Assembly: GCA_021292105.1 (NCBI GenBank)
Contig: CM037870.1
Coordinates: forward strand, 22,770,424 to 22,834,423
Length of the DNA: 64,000 bases
Reading direction: 5' to 3'
Source: Anadara kagoshimensis
Taxonomy: Eukaryota; Mollusca; Bivalvia; Arcoida; Arcidae
Shown here in pieces: positions 37,784 to 52,009 of the stretch (the first letter of the stretch is position 1; each line of letters begins with the position of its first letter). The translations under genes and the position numbers were made by a program. The notes below the pieces were generated by a model. The model was not told the origin of the DNA. It made no database searches and saw nothing but the letters and a program-made list of their open reading frames with translations.

Positions 37784-39614
37784 CCGGTAACCGGAACCAC
37801 CTAACACAGGCTACAATCAAGTACACCTACTTGACGGTAACCGGAACCACCTAACTCAGGCTACAATCAAGTACAGCTACTTGACGGTAACCAGAAGCAC
37901 CTAACTCAGGCTACAATCAAGTACACCTACTTGACGGTAACCAGAACCACCTAACCCAGGCTACAATCAAGTACCGCTACATGACGATAGACAGAACCAC
38001 CTTACACTAGCTACAATCAAGTATAGCTACTTGACGGTAGACAGAACCACCTAACACGGGCTACAATCAAGTACAACTACCTTACGGTAGATTAACCAAC
38101 TTACACGGGCTACAATCAATTACAGCTAATTGACGGTACACAGAACCACCTTACACAGGGTACAATCAAGTATAGCTACTTGACGGTAACCAGAACCACC
38201 TTACACAGGCTACAATCAAGTACAGCTAATTGACAGTAGACAGAACTACCCTACACTGGCTACAATCAAGTACCGCTACTTGACTGTAACCAGGACCGCC
38301 TAATACTGACTTCAATCAAGTACAGCTACTTGACGGTAACCAGAACCACCTTACATAGGCTACAATGAAGTAGAGCTACTTTAATGGTGAACCACCTAAC
38401 ATAGGCTTCAATCAAATACAATTACATGACGGTAACCAGACACACCTTACATAGGCTACAATCAATCAGCTACATGATGGTAACCAGAACCAAATAACTT
38501 TGGCTACAATTAAGTACAGCTACTTGACGGTAACCAGAACTACCTAACTTTGGCTACAATTCAGTACACCTACTTAACGGTAGACAGAACCACCTTACAC
38601 AGGCTACAATCAAGTACAGCTACTTAACGGTAACCAGAACCACCTTACACAGACTACAATCAAGTACAGCTACTTGACGGTAACCAGAACCACCTAACAC
38701 GAGCTACCATCAAGTACAGCTACCTGACGGTAACCAGAACCACCTAACTCAGGCTACAATCAAGTACAGCTACTTGACGGTAACCAGAACCACCTAACTC
38801 AGGCTACAATCAAGTACACCTACTTGACGGTAACCAGAACCACATAACTCAGGCTACAATCAAGTACACCTACTTGACGGTAACCGGAACCACCTAACTC
38901 AGGCTACAATCAAGTACAGCTACTTGACGGTAACCAGAAGCACCTAACTCAGGCTACAATCAAGTACACCTACTTGACGGTAACTAGAACCACCTAACTC
39001 AGGCTACAATCAAGTACCTCTACTTGACGATAGACAGAACCACCTTACACTAGCTACAATCAAGTATAGCTACTTGACGGTAGACAGAACCACCTAACAC
39101 GGGCTACAATCAAGTACAACTACCTTACGGTAGATAAAACCAACTTACACGGGCTACAATCAAGTACATCTACTTTACGGTAGACAGAAACCTAACACGG
39201 GCTACAACCAAGTATAGCTACTTGACGGTAACCAGAATCACCTTACACAGGCTACAGTCAATTACAGCTAATTGACGGTAGACAGAACCACCTAACTTTG
39301 GCTACAATTAAGTACAGCTACTTGACGGTAGACAGAACCACCTAACTTTGGCTACAATTAAGTACACCTACTTGACGGTAGACAGAACCACCTTACACAG
39401 GCTACAATCAAGTACAGCTACTTGACGGTAGACAGAATCACCTTACACGGGCTACAATCAAGTACCGCTACTTGACGGTAGAAAGAACCACGTTACACGG
39501 GCTACAATCAAGTATAGCTACTTGACGGTAGACAGAACCACCTTACACGGGCTACAATCAAGTACACCTACTTTACGGTAACCAGAACCAACTAACTTTT
39601 TCTACAATTAAGTA
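37784..39614 (+). repeat. 50-bp minisatellite block 16 (alpha start, T2 end)
   Basis: About 37 monomers in the block 7 order. Private changes are ctacatgacgatag near 37,980 and a shortened agacagaaacctaac near 39,185. Confidence 0.95.
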
Positions 39615-40636
39615 CAGTTATTTGACAGAGAACAGACACTTTAATTAGCTACATCTACTTGATAATAGCCGGATCCTAAGATGGACAGATCACATTGAAA
39701 TACAGTTATTTTATCCTCGGGTGAACTGTAGAAAATATCGAGGTTACAGTTAGCAATGTTAATCCAAATCAGAATAGGAAAACTGCTCAGTTTATTAATT
39801 TATACAATAAATAGGAACGCGTGATGAATAAGTGTCCTGTTGTCAACAATTAAATTTCAGTATTTTAGTCGTATTTTATTGGAAATAAATTAATAAACCA
39901 AAATATTAAATCTAGATATTATATCAAAAAATTAAATTTTAAATACTAAATATAAAATCATTCAAAATAGAAATGCTATAATCGTGATGAAAAGTAACAA
40001 CAAAGGTAATGTATCATTTCAAAACACCACAACTAGTTGGTTTAGGGTCTTATTTAAACACAAGACATTCTGACTTTGTCAGTAATTCCTTCTCGTGTTG
40101 TTCTGGGTGTTATCATATAGACGATAGTATCACTCGGGTACAGCAAACACTGTCGGAGTAATCTCCGATGTGAACTGAGAAGGTGGCTTGATTAGTCAAG
40201 TAACGATCTTACGATCTACAATGTCCTTCCGGGGACACCCTCTCCTAATTCTAGACCCCTGATCAACTTTACTAGCTGTTGCAGCACCAGTCTTCAATTA
40301 ACAGGTGACTCTAGCAACAGGCATAGCTAACTTGAAGTCATCTCATATTGATGTTGCCAGAAAGTTTAATAGACCATTAAACTAAATTCCAGAGATACTA
40401 AGTGTACATATTGTTGATAACAGTAAGCCTAGTACTATCCAAAGGAATAATTCATATATTGGTGTATTGTAAGAACATCGACTTACAAAGCACTTCACAT
40501 CAAGATCATTTATCTTATTTATGCTTCATTTTAAATCATAATATTTTAGTAGATTTTTTTAAAAATCACACTTTTGAAAACATTAACACATAAGAGTTTA
40601 CAAATAAAATTGTTCTCAAATAACCAAAGAAACTTG
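39615..40636 (+). repeat. 1-kb spacer copy 16 (indel-rich)
   Basis: 1,022 bp with about eight single- or few-base indels absent from other copies, mostly in short runs. Carries the C variant and aacTtgaag but atttAtct. The aacTtgaag variant recurs only in copies 18, 20 and 22. Confidence 0.93.
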
Positions 40637-42462
40637 CCGGTAACCGGAACCACCTAACACAGGCTACAATCAAGTACACCTACTTGACGGTAAACCGAAC
40701 CACCTAACTCAGGCTACAATCAGTACAGACTTGACGGTAACCAGAAGCACCTAACTCAGGCTACAATAAGTACACTACTTGACGGTAACCAGAACCACCT
40801 AACCCAGGCTACAATCAAGTACCGCTACTTGACGATAGACAGAACCACCTTACACTTAGCTACAATCAAGTATAGCTACTTGACGGTAGACAGAACCACC
40901 TAACACGGGCTACAATCAAGTACAACTACCTTACGGTAGATTAACCAACTTACACGGGCTACAATCAATTACAGCTAATTGACGGTACACAGAACCACCT
41001 TACACAGGGTACAATCAAGTATAGCTACTTGACGGTAACCAGAACCACCTTACACAGGCTACAATCAAGTACAGCTAATGACAGTAGACAGAACTACCCT
41101 ACACTGGCTACAATCAAGTACCGCTACTTGACTGTAACCAGGACCGCCTAATACTGACTTCAATCAAGTACAGCTACTTGACGGTAACCAGAACCACCTT
41201 ACATAGGCTACAATGAAGTAGAGCTACTTTAATGGTGAACCACCTAACATAGGCTTCAATCAAATACAATTACATGACGGTAACCAGACACACCTTACAT
41301 AGGCTACAATCAATCAGCTACATGATGGTAACCAGAACCAAATAACTTTGGCTACAATTAAGTACAGCTACTTGACGGTAACCAGAACTACCTAACTTTG
41401 GCTACAATTCAGTACACCTACTTAACGGTAGACAGAACCACCTTACAAGGCTACAATCAAGTACAGCTACTTAACGGTAACCAGAACCACCTTACACAGA
41501 CTACAATCAAGTACAGCTACTTGACGGTAACCAGAACCACCTAACACGAGCTACCATCAAGTACAGCTACCTGACGGTAACCAGAACCACCTAACTCAGG
41601 CTACAATCAAGTACAGCTACTTGACGGTAACCAGAACCACCTAACTCAGGCTACAATCAAGTACACCTACTTGACGGTAACCAGAACCACATAACTCAGG
41701 CTACAATCAAGTACACCTACTTGACGGTAACCGGAACCACCTAACTCAGGCTACAATCAAGTACAGCTACTTGACGGTAACCAGAAGCACCTAACTCAGG
41801 CTACAATCAAGTACACCTACTTGACGGTAACTAGAACCACCTAACTCAGGCTACAATCAAGTACCTCTACTTGACGATAGACAGAACCACCTTACACTAG
41901 CTACAATCAAGTATAGCTACTTGACGGTAGACAGAACCACCTAACACGGGCTACAATCAAGTACAACTACCTTACGGTAGATAAAACCAACTTACACGGG
42001 CTACAATCAAGTACATCTACTTTACGGTAGACAGAACCACCTAACACGGGCTACAACCAAGTATAGCTACTTGACGGTAACCAAATCACCTTACACAGGC
42101 TACAGTCAATTACAGCTAATTGACGGTAGACAGAACCACCTAACTTTGGCTACAATTAAGTACAGCTACTTGACGGTAGACAGAACCACCTAACTTTGGC
42201 TACAATTAAGTACACCTACTTGACGGTAGACAGAACCACCTTACACAGGCTACAATCAAGTACAGCTACTTGACGGTAGACAGAATCACCTTACACGGGC
42301 TACAATCAAGTACCGCTACTTGACGGTAGAAAGAACCACGTTACACGGGCTACAATCAAGTATAGCTACTTGACGGTAGACAGAACCACCTTACACGGGC
42401 TACAATCAAGTACACCTACTTTACGGTAACCAGAACCAACTAACTTTTTCTACAATTAAGTA
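40637..42462 (+). repeat. 50-bp minisatellite block 17 (alpha start, T2 end)
   Basis: About 37 monomers, block 7 order. The first 450 bp contain several single-base losses, many in or beside the monomer stem (cagtacagacttgac, ataagtacactactt, gctaatgacag), continuing the indel cluster of the spacer to its left. Confidence 0.93.
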
Positions 42463-43489
42463 CAGTTATTTGACAGAGAACAGACACTTTAATTAGCTAC
42501 ATCTACTTGATAATAGCCGGATCCTAAGATGGACAGATCACATTGAAATACAGTTATTTTATCCTCGGGTGAACTGTAGAAAATATCGAGGTTACAGTTA
42601 TAGCAATGTTAATCCAAATCAGAATAGGAAAACTGCTCAGTTTATTAATTTATACAATAAATAGGAACGCGTGATGAATAAGTGTCCTGTTGTCAACAAT
42701 TAAATTTTCAGTATTTTAGTCGTATTTTATTGGAAATAAATTAATAAACCAAAATATTAAATCTAGATATTTATATCAAAAAATTAAATTTTAAATACTA
42801 AATATAAAATCATTCAAAATAGAAATGCTATAATCGTGAAAAGTAACAACAAAGGTAATGTATCATTTCAAAACACCACAACTAAGTTGGTTTAGGGTCT
42901 TATTTAAACACAAGACATTTCTGACTTTGTCAGTAATTCCTTCTCGTGTTTGTTCTGGGTGTTATCATATAGACGATAGTATCACTCGGGTACAGCAAAC
43001 ACTGTCGGAGTAATCTCCGATGTGAACTGAGAAGGTGGCTTGATTAGTCAAGTAACGATCTTACGATCTACAATGTCCTTCCGGGGACACCCCTCTCCTA
43101 ATTCTAGACCCCTGATCAACTTTACTAGCTGTTGCAGCACCAGTCTTCAATTAACAGGTGACTCTAGCAACAGGCATAGCTAACCTGAAGTCATCTCATA
43201 TTGATGTTGCCAGAAAGTTTAATAGACCATTAAACTAAATTCCAGAGATACTAAGTGTACATATTGTTGATAACAGTAAGCCTAGTACTATCCAAAGGAA
43301 TAATTCATATATTGGTGTATTGTAAGAACATCGACTTACAAAGCACTTCACATCAAGATCATTTGTCTTATTTATGCTTCATTTTAAATCATAATATTTT
43401 AGTAGATTTTTTTAAAAATCACACTTTTGAAAACATTAACACATAAGAGTTTACAAATAAAATTGTTCTCAAATAACCAAAGAAACTTG
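42463..43489 (+). repeat. 1-kb spacer copy 17
   Basis: 1,027 bp. One extra t in gtgtttgttctgg. Has gatcac, the C variant and atttGtct, followed by a beta block. Confidence 0.95.
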
Positions 43490-44821
43490 CCGGTAACCGG
43501 AACCACCTAACACAGGCTACAATCAAGTACAGCTACTTGACGGTACACAGAACCACCTTACACAGGCTACAATCAAGTACAGCTACTTGACGGTAACCAG
43601 AACCACCTAACACGAGCTACAATCAAGTACAGCTACCTGACGGTAACCAGAACCACCTAACTCAGGCTACAATCAAGTACAGCTACTTGACGGTAACCAG
43701 AACCACCTAACTCAGGCTACAATCAAGTACACCTACTTGACGGTAACCAGAACCACATAACTCAGGCTACAATCAAGTACACCTACTTGACGGTAACCGG
43801 AACCACCTAACTCAGGCTACAATCAAGTACAGCTACTTGACGGTAACCAGAAGCACCTAACTCAGGCTACAATCAAGTACCGCTGCTTGACGTAGACAGA
43901 ACCACCTTACACTAGCTACAATCAAGTATAGCTACTTGACGGTAGACAGAACCAAACACGGGCTACAATCAAGTACACCTACTTGACGGTAACCAGAACC
44001 ACATAACTCAGGCTACAATCAATTACACCTACTTGACGGTAACCGAACCACCTAACTCAGGCTACAATCAAGTACAGCTACTTGACGGTAACCAGAAGCA
44101 CCTAACTCAGGCTACAATCAAGTACACCTACTTGACGGTAACTAGAACCACCTAACTCAGGCTACAATCAAGTACCTCTACTTGACGATAGACAGAACCA
44201 CCTTACACTAGCTACAATCAAGTATAGCTACTTGACGGTAGACAGAACCACCTAACACGGGCTACAATCAAGTACAACTACTTACGGTAGATAGAACCAA
44301 CTTACACGGGCTACAATCAAGTACATCTACTTTACGGTAGACAGAACCACCTAACACGGCTACAACCAAGTATAGCTACTTGACGGTAACCAGAATCACC
44401 TACACAGGCTACAGTCAATTACAGCTAATTGACGGTAGACAGAACCACCTAACTTTGGCTACAATTAAGTACAGCTACTTGACGGTAGACAGAACCACCT
44501 AACTTTGGCTACAATTAAGTACAGCTACTTGACGGTAGACAGAACCACCTAACTTTGGCTACAATTAAGTACACCTACTTGACGGTAGACAGAACCACCT
44601 TACACAGGCTACAATCAAGTACAGCTACTTGACGGTAGACAGAATCACCTTACACGGGCTACAATCAAGTACCGCTACTTGACGGTAGAAAGAACCACGT
44701 TACACGGGCTACAATCAAGTATAGCTACTTGACGGTAGACAGAACCACCTTACACGGGCTACAATCAAGTACACCTACTTTACGGTAACCAGAACCAACT
44801 AACTTTTTCTACAATTAAGTA
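43490..44821 (+). repeat. 50-bp minisatellite block 18 (beta start, T2 end)
   Basis: About 27 monomers, block 10 order, with three ctttgg monomers. At least six small losses lie between 43,890 and 44,410 (tgacgtagac, accaaacacggg, taaccgaacc, acacggctac). Confidence 0.93.
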
Positions 44822-45842
44822 CAGTTATTTGACAGAGAACAGACACTTTAATTAGCTACATCTACTTGATAATAGCCGGATCCTAAGATGGACAGATCAC
44901 ATTGAAATACAGTTATTTTATCCTCGGGTGAACTGTAGAAAATATCGAGGTTACAGTTATAGCAATGTTAATCCAAATCAGAATAGGAAACTGCTCAGTT
45001 TATTAATTTATACAATAAATAGGAACGCGTGATGAATAAGTGTCCTGTTGTCAACAATTAAATTTTCAGTATTTTAGTCGTATTTTATTGGAAATAAATT
45101 AATAAACCAAAATATTAAATCTAGATATTTATATCAAAAAATTAAATTTTAAATACTAAATATAAAATCATTCAAATAGAAATGCTATAATCGTGAAAAG
45201 TAACAAAAAGGTAATGTATCATTTCAAAACACCACAACTAAGTTGGTTTAGGGTCTTATTTAAACACAAGACATTTCTGACTTTGTCAGTAATTCCTTCT
45301 CGTGTTGTTCTGGGTGTTATCATATAGACGATAGTATCACTCGGGTACAGCAAACACTGTCGGAGTAATCTCCGATGTGAACTGAGAAGGTGGCTTGATT
45401 AGTCAAGTAACGATCTTACGATCTACAATGTCCTTCCGGGGACACCCTCTCCTAATTCTAGACCCCTGATCAACTTTACTAGCTGTTGCAGCACCAGTCT
45501 TCAATTAACAGGTGACTCTAGCAACAGGCATAGCTAACTTGAAGTCATCTCATATTGATGTTGCCAGAAAGTTTAATAGACCATTAAACTAAATTCCAGA
45601 GAACTAAGTGTACATATTGTTGATAACAGTAAGCCTAGTACTATCCAAAGGAATAATTCATATATTGGTGTATTGTAAGAACATCGACTTACAAAGCACT
45701 TCACATCAAGATCATTTATCTTATTTATGCTTCATTTTAAATCATAATATTTTAGTAGATTTTTTTAAAAATCACACTTTTGAAAACATTAACACATAAG
45801 AGTTTACAAATAAGATTGTTCTCAAATAACCAAAGAAATTTG
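44822..45842 (+). repeat. 1-kb spacer copy 18
   Basis: 1,021 bp. Shares aacTtgaag with copies 16, 20 and 22, and shares aaataaGattg and aaatTtgccgg with copy 20 alone. Several run-length losses, including two bases in ccagagaactaag. Has atttAtct. Confidence 0.94.
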
Positions 45843-48125
45843 CCGGTAACCGGAACCACCTAACACAGGCTACAATCAAGTACACCTACTTGACGGTAAC
45901 CGGAACCACCTAACTCAGGCTACAATCAAGTACAGCTACTTGACGGTAACCAGAAGCACCTAACTCAGGCTACAATCAAGTACACCTACTTGACGGTAAC
46001 CAGAACCACCTAACCCAGGCTACAATCAAGTACCGCTACTTGACGATAGACAGAACCACCTTACACTAGCTACAATCAAGTATAGCTACTTGACGGTAGA
46101 CAGAACCACCTAACACGGGCTACAATCAAGTACAACTACCTTACGGTAGATTAACCAACTTACACGGGCTACAATCAATTACAGCTAATTGACGGTACAC
46201 AGAACCACCTTACACAGGGTACAATCAAGTATAGCTACTTGACGGTAACCAGAACCACCTTACACAGGCTACAATCAAGTACAGCTAATTGACAGTAGAC
46301 AGAACTACCCTACACTGGCTACAATCAAGTACCGCTACTTGACTGTAACCAGGACCGCCTAATACTGACTTCAATCAAGTACAGCTACTTGACGGTAACC
46401 AGAACCACCTTACATAGGCTACAATGAAGTAGAGCTACTTTAATGGTGAACCACCTAACATAGGCTTCAATCAAATACAATTACATGACGGTAACCAGAC
46501 ACACCTTACATAGGCTACAATCAATCAGCTACATGATGGTAACCAGAACCAAATAACTTTGGCTACAATTAAGTACAGCTACTTGACGGTAACCAGAACT
46601 ACCTAACTTTGGCTACAATTCAGTACACCTACTTAACGGTAGACAGAACCACCTTACACAGGCTACAATCAAGTACAGCTACTTAACGGTAACCAGAACC
46701 ACCTTACACAGACTACAATCAAGTACAGCTACTTGACGGTAACCAGAACCACCTAACACGAGCTACCATCAAGTACAGCTACCTGACGGTAACCAGAACC
46801 ACCTAACTCAGGCTACAATCAAGTACAGCTACTTGACGGTAACCAGAACCACCTAACTCAGGCTACAATCAAGTACACCTACTTGACGGTAACCAGAACC
46901 ACATAACTCAGGCTACAATCAAGTACACCTACTTGACGGTAACCGGAACCACCTAACTCAGGCTACAATCAAGTACAGCTACTTGACGGTAACCAGAAGC
47001 ACCTAACTCAGGCTACAATCAAGTACACCTACTTGACGGTAACTAGAACCACCTAACTCAGGCTACAATCAAGTACCTCTACTTGACGATAGACAGAACC
47101 ACCTTACACTAGCTACAATCAAGTATAGCTACTTGACGGTAGACAGAACCACCTAACACGGGCTACAATCAAGTACAACTACCTTACGGTAGATAAAACC
47201 AACTTACACGGGCTACAATCAAGTACATCTACTTTACGGTAGACAGAACCACCTAACACGGGCTACAACCAAGTATAGCTACTTGACGGTAACCAGAATC
47301 ACCTTACACAGGCTACAGTCAATTACAGCTAATTGACGGTAGACAGAACCACCTAACTTTGGCTACAATTAAGTACAGCTACTTGACGGTAGACAGAACC
47401 ACCTAACTTTGGCTACAATTAAGTACACCTACTTGACGGTAGACAGAACCACCTAACTTTGGCTACAATTAAGTACACCTACTTGACGGTAGACAGAACC
47501 ACCTTACACAGGCTACAATCAAGTACAGCTACTTGACGGTAGACAGAATCACCTTACACTAGCTACAATCAAGTATAGCTACTTGACGGTAGACAGAACC
47601 ACCTAACACGGGCTACAATCAAGTACAACTACCTTACGGTAGATAAAACCAACTTACACGGGCTACAATCAAGTACATCTACTTTACGGTAGACAGAACC
47701 ACCTAACACGGGCTACAACCAAGTATAGCTACTTGACGGTAACCAGAATCACCTTACACAGGCTACAGTCAATTACAGCTAATTGACAGTAGACAGAACA
47801 ACCTAACTTTGGCTACAATTAAGTACAGCTACTTGACGGTAGACAGAACCACCTAACTTTGGCTACAATTAAGTACACCTACTTGACGGTAGACAGAACC
47901 ACCTTACACAGGCTACAATCAAGTACAGCTACTTGACGGTAGACAGAATCACCTTACACGGGCTACAATCAAGTACCGCTACTTGACGGTAGAAAGAACC
48001 ACGTTACACGGGCTACAATCAAGTATAGCTACTTGACGGTAGACAGAACCACCTTACACGGGCTACAATCAAGTACACCTACTTTACGGTAACCAGAACC
48101 AACTAACTTTTTCTACAATTAAGTA
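45843..48125 (+). repeat. 50-bp minisatellite block 19 (alpha start, T2 end, internal duplication)
   Basis: About 46 monomers: the block 7 order plus one extra 450-bp stretch in its second half, described separately. Two successive cacct/ctttgg monomers precede the duplication. Confidence 0.95.
47101..47790 (+). repeat. 450-bp tandem duplication, exactly nine monomers
   Basis: The series cactag, tatagct, caactacc with gataaaacc, catctacttt, caaccaagtatagct, ctacagtcaatta begins at 47,101 and again at 47,551, an offset of 450 bp. The join at about 47,545-47,560 fuses the left part of an agaatcacc/cacggg monomer to the right part of an agaaccacc/cactag monomer in register. Confidence 0.88.
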
Positions 48126-49149
48126 CAGTTATTTGACAGAGAACAGACACTTTAATTAGCTACATCTACTTGATAATAGCCGGATCCTAAGATGGACAGA
48201 TCACATTGAAATACAGTTATTTTATCCTCGGGTGAACTGTAGAAAATATCGAGGTTACAGTTATAGCAATGTTAATCCAAATCAGAATAGGAAACTGCTC
48301 AGTTATTAATTTATACAATAAATAGGAACGCGTGATAAATAAGTGTCCTGTTGTCAACAATTAAATTTTCAGTATTTTAGTCGTATTTTATTGGAAATAA
48401 ATTAATAAACCAAAATATTAAATCTAGATATTTATATCAAAAAATTAAATTTTAAATACTAAATATAAAATCATTCAAAATAGAAATGCTATAATCGTGA
48501 AAAGTAACAACAAAGGTAATGTATCATTTCAAAACACCACAACTAAGTTGGTTTAGGGTCTTATTTAAACACAAGACATTTCTGACTTTGTCAGTAATTC
48601 CTTCTCGTGTTGTTCTGGGTGTTATCATATAGACGATAGTATCACTCGGGTACAGCAAACACTGTCGGAGTAATCTCCGATGTGAACTGAGAAGGTGGCT
48701 TGATTAGTCAAGTAACGATCTTACGATCTACAATGTCCTTCCGGGGACACCCCTCTCCTAATTCTAGACCCCTGATCAACTTTACTAGCTGTTGCAGCAC
48801 CAGTCTTCAATTAACAGGTGACTCTAGCAACAGGCATAGCTAACCTGAAGTCATCTCATATTGATGTTGCCAGAAAGTTTAATAGACCATTAAACTAAAT
48901 TCCAGAGATACTAAGTGTACATATTGTTGATAACAGTAAGCCTAGTACTATCCAAAGGAATAATTCATATATTGGTGTATTGTAAGAACATCGACTTACA
49001 AAGCACTTCACATCAAGATCATTTGTCTTATTTATGCTTCATTTTAAATCATAATATTTTAGTAGATTTTTTTAAAAATCAACTTTTGAAAAACATTAAC
49101 ACATAAGAGTTTACAAATAAAATTGTTCTCAAATAACCAAAGAAACTTG
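48126..49149 (+). repeat. 1-kb spacer copy 19
   Basis: 1,024 bp. Private changes include cgtgataaataag, cagttattaat, and a lost and a gained base near atcaacttttgaaaaac. The boundary palindrome is shortened (cttgcggtaacc). Has the C variant and atttGtct. Confidence 0.94.
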
Positions 49150-50985
49150 CGGTAACCGGAACCACCTAACACAGGCTACAATCAAGTACAGCTACTTGAC
49201 GGTACACAGAACCACCTTACACAGGCTACAATCAAGTACAGCTACTTGACGGTAACCAGAACCATAACACGAGCTACAATCAAGTACAGCTACCTGACGG
49301 TAACCAGAACCACCTAACTCAGGCTACAATCAAGTACAGCTACTTGACGGTAACCAGAACCACCTAACTCAGGCTACAATCAAGTACACCTACTTGACGG
49401 TAACCAGAACCACATAACTCAGGCTACAATCAAGTACACCTACTTGACGGTAACCGGAACCACCTAACTCAGGCTACAATCAAGTACAGCTACTTGACGG
49501 TAACCAGAAGCACTAACTCAGGCTACAATCAAGTACCGCTGCTTGACGATAGACAGAACCACCTTACACTAGCTACAATCAAGTATAGCTACTTGACGGT
49601 AGACAGAACCACCTAACACGGGCTACAATCAAGTACACCTACTTGACGGTAACCAGAACCACATAACTCAGGCTACAATCAATTACACCTACTTGACGGT
49701 AACCGGAACCACCTAACTCAGGCTACAATCAAGTACAGCTACTTGACGGTAACCAGAAGCACCTAACTCAGGCTACAATCAAGTACACCTACTTGACGGT
49801 AACTAGAACCACCTAACTCAGGCTACAATCAAGTACCTCTACTTGACGATAGACAGAACCACCTTACACTAGCTACAATCAAGTATAGCTACTTGACGGT
49901 AGACAGAACCACCTAACACGGGCTACAATCAAGTACAACTACCTTACGGTAGATAGAACCAACTTACACGGGCTACAATCAAGTACATCTACTTTACGGT
50001 AGACAGAACCACCTAACACGGGCTACAACCAAGTATAGCTACTTGACGGTAACCAGAATCACCTTACACAGGCTACAGTCAATTACAGCTAATTGACGGT
50101 AGACAGAACTACCCTACACTGGCTACAATCAAGTACATCTACTTTACGGTAGACAGAACCACCTAACACGGGCTACAATCAAGTACATCTACTTTACGGT
50201 AGACAGAACCACCTAACACGGGCTACAATCAAGTACATCTACTTTACGGTAGATAGAACCAACTTACACGGGCTACAATCAAGTACATCTACTTTACGGT
50301 AGACAGAACCACCTAACACGGGCTACAATCAAGTACATCTACTTTACGGTAGATAGAACCAACTTACACGGGCTACAATCAAGTACATCTACTTTACGGT
50401 AGACAGAACCACCTAACACGGGCTACAATCAAGTACATCTACTTTACGGTAGATAGAACCAACTTACACGGGCTACAATCAAGTACATCTACTTTACGGT
50501 AGACAGAACCACCTAACACGGGCTACAATCAAGTACATCTACTTGACGGTAACCAGAATCACCTTACACAGGCTACAGTCAATTACAGCTAATTGACGGT
50601 AGACAGAACCACCTAACTTTGGCTACAATTAAGTACAGCTAATTGACGGTAGACAGAACAACCTAACTTTGGCTACAATTAAGTACAGCTACTTGACGGT
50701 AGACAGAACCACCTAACTTTGGCTACAATTAAGTACACCTACTTGACGGTAGACAGAACCACCTTACACAGGCTACAATCAAGTACAGCTACTTGACGGT
50801 AGACAGAATCACCTTACACGGGCTACAATCAAGTACCGCTACTTGACGGTAGAAAGAACCACGTTACACGGGCTACAATCAAGTATAGCTACTTGACGGT
50901 AGACAGAACCACCTTACACGGGCTACAATCAAGTACACCTACTTTACGGTAACCAGAACCAACTAACTTTTTCTACAATTAAGTA
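49150..50985 (+). repeat. 50-bp minisatellite block 20 (beta start, T2 end, local expansion)
   Basis: About 37 monomers. Beta series like block 10, then a fragment agaactaccctacactgg otherwise confined to T1-type series. An eight-monomer expansion follows, then a second ctacagtcaatta monomer and the T2 end. Confidence 0.95.
50136..50535 (+). repeat. Local expansion: eight catct monomers, alternating two types
   Basis: Eight consecutive exact 50-bp monomers begin with catctacttta. They alternate between P (agacagaaccacctaacacg) and Q (agatagaaccaacttacacg) as P P Q P Q P Q P, so the unit amplified is a 100-bp dimer. Copies are identical by eye, indicating very recent growth. Other blocks have at most one or two catct monomers. 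Confidence 0.93.
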
Positions 50986-52009
50986 CAGTTATTTGACAGA
51001 GAACAGACACTTTAATTAGCTACATCTACTTGATAATAGCCGGATCCTAAGATGGACAGATCACATTGAAATACAGTTATTTTATCCTCGGGTGAACTGT
51101 AGAAAATATCGAGGTTACAGTTATAGCAATGTTAATCCAAATCAGAATAGGAAAACTGCTCAGTTTATTAATTTATACAATAAATAGGAACGCGTGATGA
51201 ATAAGTGTCCTGTTGTCAACAATTAAATTTTCAGTATTTTAGTCGTATTTTATTGGAAATAAATTAATAAACCAAAATATTAATCTAGATATTTATATCA
51301 AAAAATTAAATTTTAAATACTAAATATAAAATCATTCAAAATAGAAATGCTATAATCGTGAAAAGTAACAAAAAAGGTAATGTATCATTTCAAAACACCA
51401 CAACTAAGTTGGTTTAGGGTCTTATTTAAACACAAGACATTTCTGACTTTGTCAGTAATTCCTTCTCGTGTTGTTCTGGGTGTTATCATATAGACGATAG
51501 TATCACTCGGGTACAGCAAACACTGTCGGAGTAATCTCCGATGTGAACTGAGAAGGTGGCTTGATTAGTCAAGTAACGATCTTACGATCTACAATGTCCT
51601 TCCGGGGACACCCCTCTCCTAATTCTAGACCCCTGATCAACTTTACTAGCTGTTGCAGCACCAGTCTTCAATTAACAGGTGACTCTAGCAACAGGCATAG
51701 CTAACTTGAAGTCATCTCATATTGATGTTGCCAGAAAGTTTAATAGACCATTAAACTAAATTCCAGAGATACTAAGTGTACATATTGTTGATAACAGTAA
51801 GCCTAGTACTATCCAAAGGAATAATTCATATATTGGTGTATTGTAAGAACATCGACTTACAAAGCACTTCACATCAAGATCATTTATCTTATTTATGCTT
51901 CATTTTAAATCATAATATTTAGTAGATTTTTTTAAAAATCACACTTTTGAAAACATTAACACATAAGAGTTTACAAATAAGATTGTTCTCAAATAACCAA
52001 AGAAATTTG
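50986..52009 (+). repeat. 1-kb spacer copy 20
   Basis: 1,024 bp. Carries aacTtgaag, aaataaGattg and aaatTtgccgg, as copy 18 does. Lost bases in attaatctag and atatttagtag. Has atttAtct and precedes an alpha block. Confidence 0.95.
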
